A stretch of 7,028 nucleotides of DNA from Pseudomonadota bacterium (GTDB lineage Bacteria > Pseudomonadota > Gammaproteobacteria > Xanthomonadales > Xanthomonadaceae): positions 1-7,028 of the forward strand of contig JAEWLO010000215.1 of NCBI GenBank assembly GCA_023457475.1, written 5' to 3'. Made by a program: the position numbers and the translations under genes. Within the stretch, counting starts at the first letter, position 1. Each line of letters starts with the position of its first letter. The notes under the pieces are model-generated. The model saw only the letters and a program-made list of their open reading frames with translations, ran no database searches and was not told the origin of the DNA. Below are positions 3,674 to 7,028 of this stretch, piece after piece.

Positions 3674-6445
3674 TTAATGCGCCTCATCCCAGTTACTACC
3701 GACGCCGGCATCGACCACCAACGGCACCCGCAACTGAGCTGAAGAGGACATCAATTCCACCACCTGCGCACGCAAGGTCTCGAGAAACTCGCTTTCGGTT
3801 TCGAATACGAGTTCGTCGTGCACCTGCAGAATCATCCGCGCCCGGCCGCCCTGCCCCTGCAGCCAGTCGTCCACCTTCACCATGGCGCGCTTGATGATGT
3901 CCGCAGCGGTGCCCTGCATGGGAGCGTTGATGGCTGCGCGCTCGGCTCCGGCCCGCAGCCCCTGGTTACGGGCGTGAATGTCGTTCAAATACAGGCGGCG
4001 TCCTTCCAGGGTTTCGACATACCCGTGGTCACGCGCCTGCTGACGCATGCGTTCCATGAAGTCGCGCACCCCGGGATACCGGCTGAAATACAGCGCGACA
4101 TAATCCTGCGCCTGGCCGCGGTCGATCCCGAGGTTCTTGGCCAGCCCGAAGGCACTCATGCCATACATCAGACCGAAGTTGATCGCCTTCGCGGCACGGC
4201 GCTCGTTCGGGGTGACCTCGTCCAACGCGCGGCTGAAGACCTCGGCGGCGGTGGCACGGTGCACGTCCACGCCCTGCTCGAAGGCCCGCACCAGGCCGGG
4301 GTCCTCGGACAGGTGGGCCATGATCCGCAGTTCGATCTGCGAGTAGTCGCAGGCCAGCAGCATGTGCCCCGGTGGAGCCACGAAGGCGCGGCGGATGCGG
4401 CGGCCGTCCTCGGTGCGGATCGGGATGTTCTGCAGGTTGGGGTCGGAAGATGACAGCCGGCCGGTGGCCGCGCCCGCCTGGTGGTAGCTGGTGTGAACGC
4501 GCCCGGTGTCGGGATTGACCATTTCCGGCAGCTTGTCGGTATAGGTGCTGCGCAGCTTGGCCAGGCCCCGGTATTCCAGGATCACGCGCGGCAGCTCATG
4601 CTGCTCGGCGATCGCCTCCAGCGCCTCCTCATTGGTGCTGGGCTGGCCCTTGGGGGTCTTCACCAGCGCCGGCAGCTTCAGCTCGTCGAACAGCACGGCC
4701 TGCAGCTGTTTGGGGGAGTCCAGGCTGAAGGTGTGCCCGGCCAGCTCGGTGGCCTTCTGCTGGGCCGCCAGCATGCGCGCACCCAGGTCCTGGCTCTGGC
4801 GGCGCAGCTCGGCGCTGTCGATGTAGACGCCATTGGCCTCGATACGCGCCAGCACCGGTACCAGCGGCACCTCGATCTGCCGGTACACGTGGTCCAGCGC
4901 CGGCGTGGCCAGCAGTTGCGGGGTCAGCACCCGGTGCAGCCGCAGGGTGATGTCGGCGTCCTCGGCGGCGTAGCGCGCCGCCTCGTCCAGTCCCACCTGC
5001 GAGAACGGAATCTGCTTGGCTCCCTTGCCGGCCACGTCCTCGAACTTGATCGTGCTGTAGCCAAGATAGCGCTGCGCCAGCGAATCCATGTCATGGCGGG
5101 TGGCCGTGGAATTGAGCACGAAGCTCTCAAGCATGGTGTCGTCGTGGTAGCCCTGCACCTCCACCCCGTGGCGGCGCAGCACGTGCAGGTCGTACTTGCC
5201 ATGCTGGCCCAGCTTCTTCTTCGCCGGGTTCTCCAGCACCGGGCGCAGTGCGTCCAGGACCTGCTGGCGTGGCAGCTGGGCCGGAGCGCCGGGGTAGTCG
5301 TGGCCGACCGGGATATAGGCCGCCTCGCCCGGCTCAACTGCCAGGCTGATCCCGACGAGGTTGGCGCGCATGGCGTCCAGCGCGTCGGTCTCGGTGTCGA
5401 ACGCGATCAGCTCGGCCGCTTCGGCGCGGGCGACCCAGGCCTGCAGCTGTTCGACAGTAAGTATGGTCTCGTAGGTGCCAGGTGCCGACAGCGACGGGTC
5501 CAGCGCGGTCGGCTCGGTGTCGGCGCTGCCACGGGCATAGCCGGCCGCCGTCCCACGCAGACTGACCGGTGCTTCGGTCGCCGCCGCAACGGCTGCGGCC
5601 GGACCTCCCAGCTCCTTCAGCGCCTGGGTGAACCCATAACGCAGGTACAGCTCGCCCAGTGCCTCGGCATCGCGCTCGCGCAGGGCCAGCTGCTGCGGGC
5701 CGGCATCCAGCGCCACGTCGGTGCGGATGGTCACCAGTTCGCGGTTGAGCGGCAGGCGCCCGAGGGCCGCGCGCAGGTTCTCGCCGATCTTGCCCTTCAT
5801 CGTCGGCGCGGCCGCCATCACCCCGTCCAGGCTCTGATACTCGGCCAGCCACTTGGCGGCGGTCTTCGGGCCGCACTTCTCCACGCCGGGCACGTTGTCC
5901 ACGGTGTCGCCCATCAGCGCGAGCAGGTCGACGATCTGGTCGGCACGCACGCCGAACTTCTCCATCACCGCCGCATCCGAGTCCATGCGGCTGCCGGTCA
6001 TGGTGTTGACCAGCTCAATGCCGGGCCGGACCAGCTGGGCGAAATCCTTGTCGCCGGTGGAGATGGTCACCTGCAGTCCCTGCTGCTGACCCTGCAGCGC
6101 GAGCGTGCCGATCACATCGTCGGCTTCGACGCCGGGCACGCGCAGGATGGTGAGACCCAGCGCCTCGACGATGCGGCACATCGGTTCGACCTGCGGACGC
6201 AGATCATCCGGCATCGGCGGGCGGTTTGCCTTGTAATCGGCGTAGAGGTCGTCGCGGAAGGTCTTCCCGGGCGCATCGACCACGAACGCCACGAATTCAG
6301 GACGTTCCTTCAACGTGGCGCGCAGCATGTTGACCACGCCGAACAACGCACCAGTGGGCTCACCGGCCGCGTTGGACAGGGGCGGAAGCGCGTGGAACGC
6401 GCGGTACAGGTAACTGGACCCGTCAATCAGGACTAATCGGCTCAT
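3674..6445 (-). CDS. polA: DNA polymerase I
   Basis: PolA fills gaps and removes RNA primers during Okazaki fragment maturation and repair. The 923-residue protein is full length (E. coli 928). The 5'-nuclease domain spans about 1-285, with LVLIDGSSYLYRAFHALP (4-21), EADD (107-110), GDKDF (131-135) and the helix-hairpin-helix GDTVDNVPGVEKCGPKTAAK (179-198). The 3'-5' proofreading domain (about 325-515) keeps its catalytic residues: D350 and E352 in FDTE, D419 in GKYD, Y492 and D496 in YAAED. In Exo II the asparagine of E. coli GQN is histidine (GQHGKYD). The polymerase domain has TGRLSSSDPNLQNIP (661-675), motif A DYSQIELR (700-707, D700), motif B RRAAKAINFGLMYG (749-762) and motif C QVHDELV (874-880, D877). 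The ATG at 6445 gives the normal family N-terminus and follows a -10-like TAGAAT by six bases with no Shine-Dalgarno sequence, suggesting a leaderless mRNA. Confidence 0.98.
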   Translation of the reverse strand: MSRLVLIDGSSYLYRAFHALPPLSNAAGEPTGALFGVVNMLRATLKERPEFVAFVVDAPGKTFRDDLYADYKANRPPMPDDLRPQVEPMCRIVEALGLTILRVPGVEADDVIGTLALQGQQQGLQVTISTGDKDFAQLVRPGIELVNTMTGSRMDSDAAVMEKFGVRADQIVDLLALMGDTVDNVPGVEKCGPKTAAKWLAEYQSLDGVMAAAPTMKGKIGENLRAALGRLPLNRELVTIRTDVALDAGPQQLALRERDAEALGELYLRYGFTQALKELGGPAAAVAAATEAPVSLRGTAAGYARGSADTEPTALDPSLSAPGTYETILTVEQLQAWVARAEAAELIAFDTETDALDAMRANLVGISLAVEPGEAAYIPVGHDYPGAPAQLPRQQVLDALRPVLENPAKKKLGQHGKYDLHVLRRHGVEVQGYHDDTMLESFVLNSTATRHDMDSLAQRYLGYSTIKFEDVAGKGAKQIPFSQVGLDEAARYAAEDADITLRLHRVLTPQLLATPALDHVYRQIEVPLVPVLARIEANGVYIDSAELRRQSQDLGARMLAAQQKATELAGHTFSLDSPKQLQAVLFDELKLPALVKTPKGQPSTNEEALEAIAEQHELPRVILEYRGLAKLRSTYTDKLPEMVNPDTGRVHTSYHQAGAATGRLSSSDPNLQNIPIRTEDGRRIRRAFVAPPGHMLLACDYSQIELRIMAHLSEDPGLVRAFEQGVDVHRATAAEVFSRALDEVTPNERRAAKAINFGLMYGMSAFGLAKNLGIDRGQAQDYVALYFSRYPGVRDFMERMRQQARDHGYVETLEGRRLYLNDIHARNQGLRAGAERAAINAPMQGTAADIIKRAMVKVDDWLQGQGGRARMILQVHDELVFETESEFLETLRAQVVELMSSSAQLRVPLVVDAGVGSNWDEAH

Positions 6446-6451
6446 GCGACG

Positions 6452-6457
6452 ATTCTA
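6452..6457 (-). promoter_or_regulatory. Probable -10 element of polA, leaderless spacing
   Basis: TAGAAT on the minus strand matches TATAAT at five of six positions and ends six bases before the polA ATG. Spacing and layout are the same as before hemF. No convincing -35 hexamer is seen 16-18 bp further upstream. Confidence 0.55.
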
Positions 6458-6464
6458 CGCACCC

Positions 6465-6498
6465 GGCCGTGTACATTCGCGGCACCGGCGTCACGGCC
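6465..6498. repeat. Inverted repeat centred between the divergent promoters
   Basis: GGCCGTG (6465-6471) and CACGGCC (6492-6498) form a perfect 7-bp inverted repeat with a 20-bp spacer. It lies between the polA -10 and the -10 of the lipoprotein gene. The arms are GC-rich, so chance occurrence is quite possible. Confidence 0.3.
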
Positions 6499-6505
6499 CA
6501 TGGGG

Positions 6506-6511
6506 CATAAT
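6506..6511 (+). promoter_or_regulatory. Candidate -10 element of the DUF2782 lipoprotein gene
   Basis: CATAAT matches TATAAT at five of six positions. It would give a leader of about 25 bases that includes a GGAG ribosome binding site at 6534-6537, five bases before the ATG at 6543. The -35 region is not recognisable. Confidence 0.45.
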
Positions 6512-6542
6512 CAGGGCTCCCTGCCCCCGAACCGGAGCGTCC

Positions 6543-6827
6543 ATGAAGATTCTGCCGCTGGCCCTCGTGCTCGCCCTGGCTGGATGTGCCACTGCGGGAG
6601 GGGCCGGTATGCCGCCGGTCGATGTCGCCGGGGCCGAGGTCGCAAAACGTACCCTGGACAACGGCGACACCATCGAGGAGTACCGGGTGGCCGGACAGCT
6701 GCGGATGGTCAAGGTGACCCCAGCCCGTGGCGCGCCTTTCTACATGTATGACGGCAACAACGACGGCAAGCTGGACAGCAACCGCGACGGTGTCTCGCCG
6801 GTGTACTGGAAGCTTTACAGCTGGTGA
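6543..6827 (+). CDS. Small DUF2782-family lipoprotein
   Basis: This 94-residue protein has an N-terminal hydrophobic signal and a lipobox LAGC (12-15), so C15 should be lipidated and the mature protein of about 80 residues anchored in the cell envelope. The remainder fits DUF2782: NGDTIEEYRVAGQLRMVKVTP (40-60), APFYMYD (64-70) and the aromatic end PVYWKLYSW (86-94). The function of the family is unknown to me. In Pseudomonas, as I recall, a DUF2782 gene also sits beside polA, so the arrangement is old. Residues 70-78 (DGNNDGKLD) resemble the start of an EF-hand-type calcium loop. The ATG at 6543 is chosen because GGAG lies five bases upstream and the signal peptide starts there; the frame is open back to 6444 but that part overlaps promoter DNA. 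The next gene starts 24 bp after the stop and is probably co-transcribed. Confidence 0.88.
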   Translation: MKILPLALVLALAGCATAGGAGMPPVDVAGAEVAKRTLDNGDTIEEYRVAGQLRMVKVTPARGAPFYMYDGNNDGKLDSNRDGVSPVYWKLYSW

Positions 6828-6851
6828 GGGGCAAGGGGTCCGTAGTAGGCA

Positions 6852-7028
6852 ATGAACAGCCCTGAACGTCGCAAAGCGCTCGACGCCGCCAGCCTGCGCG
6901 GCGGGCTGACGCCCGAGCAGCAGCAGGCACTGGATACCCTGGAACACTTCGGGTGGACCCTGCGCTTCGTGCGCCGGCCGCTGTTCCGCGACCCCATCCC
7001 GGTGCTGTTCGACCGCACCGGCGAGAAG
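6852..7028 (+). CDS. Hypothetical protein, 3' end outside the window
   Basis: An open frame from the ATG at 6852 runs off the window after 59 codons. The visible part begins MNSPERRKALDAASLRGGLT, then a short helix (PEQQQALDTLEHFGW), then FVRRPLFRDPIPVLFDRTG, which looks like a beta strand with a conserved-looking basic and proline-rich loop. It has no signal peptide, and I cannot name a family with confidence. Codon use matches its neighbours (G or C at most third positions), and the gap to the lipoprotein gene is only 24 bp, so it is very likely real and in the same operon. There is no well-placed Shine-Dalgarno sequence. Instead two GGGG runs (6828-6831 and 6835-6838) lie 13 or more bases before the ATG. 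Confidence 0.75.
   Translation, partial: MNSPERRKALDAASLRGGLTPEQQQALDTLEHFGWTLRFVRRPLFRDPIPVLFDRTGEK

Noticed and set aside
4481..6436. Long plus-strand open frame of 651 codons opposite polA
   Set aside because: It is a shadow of polA caused by high G+C at third codon positions. The polA strand has all motifs of DNA polymerase I, and the antisense product is a low-complexity mix of G, R, H, Q and L with no recognisable domain.
1..7028. Defence system, prophage, insertion sequence or CRISPR array
   Set aside because: No transposase, integrase, direct repeat array or defence-type gene is present. Gene content is housekeeping apart from the coiled-coil protein.

Overview
The window looks like a conserved chromosomal segment of a high-G+C gammaproteobacterium of the family Xanthomonadaceae, most like Stenotrophomonas or a close relative. 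The placement rests on the overall gene style, the polA and DUF2782 gene pair, apparently leaderless promoters, and above all an sX13-type small RNA just downstream of polA. It is inferred from memory of these families, not from a database search. I see no mobile element, CRISPR array, tRNA or rRNA.

Layout. Positions 2-1028 (+): the 3' part of a Nudix hydrolase gene, then a four-helix membrane protein of unknown function. Positions 1073-1978 (+): hemF, aerobic coproporphyrinogen III oxidase, complete and with all expected metal-site histidines. It runs tail-to-tail, with only 3 bp between stop codons, into a two-gene minus-strand unit. That unit (3357 down to 1982) is a YetF/DUF421 membrane protein followed, through a 4-nt stop/start overlap, by a proline-rich coiled-coil protein I do not recognise. 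Positions 3358-3673 hold no protein gene but a compact structured RNA on the minus strand ending in a strong intrinsic terminator. It is followed, on the polA side, by an AT-rich stretch. Positions 3674-6445 (-): polA, DNA polymerase I with all three domains. Positions 6543-7028 (+), divergent from polA: a small DUF2782 lipoprotein and the start of a conserved-looking hypothetical gene cut by the window end.

How the parts relate. hemF and polA are housekeeping genes. Each has a -10-like hexamer exactly six bases before its ATG, so both are likely transcribed as leaderless mRNAs. The most notable element is the small RNA at about 3406-3531. It has three stems with apical C-rich loops, the last stem being the terminator, which matches the published description of sX13 of Xanthomonas. 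That RNA represses mRNAs carrying G-rich motifs near their start codons. Two genes in this window (the YetF gene and the truncated 3' gene) carry such G-rich motifs upstream of their ATG and are testable local candidates. The coiled-coil protein is the least explained coding region.
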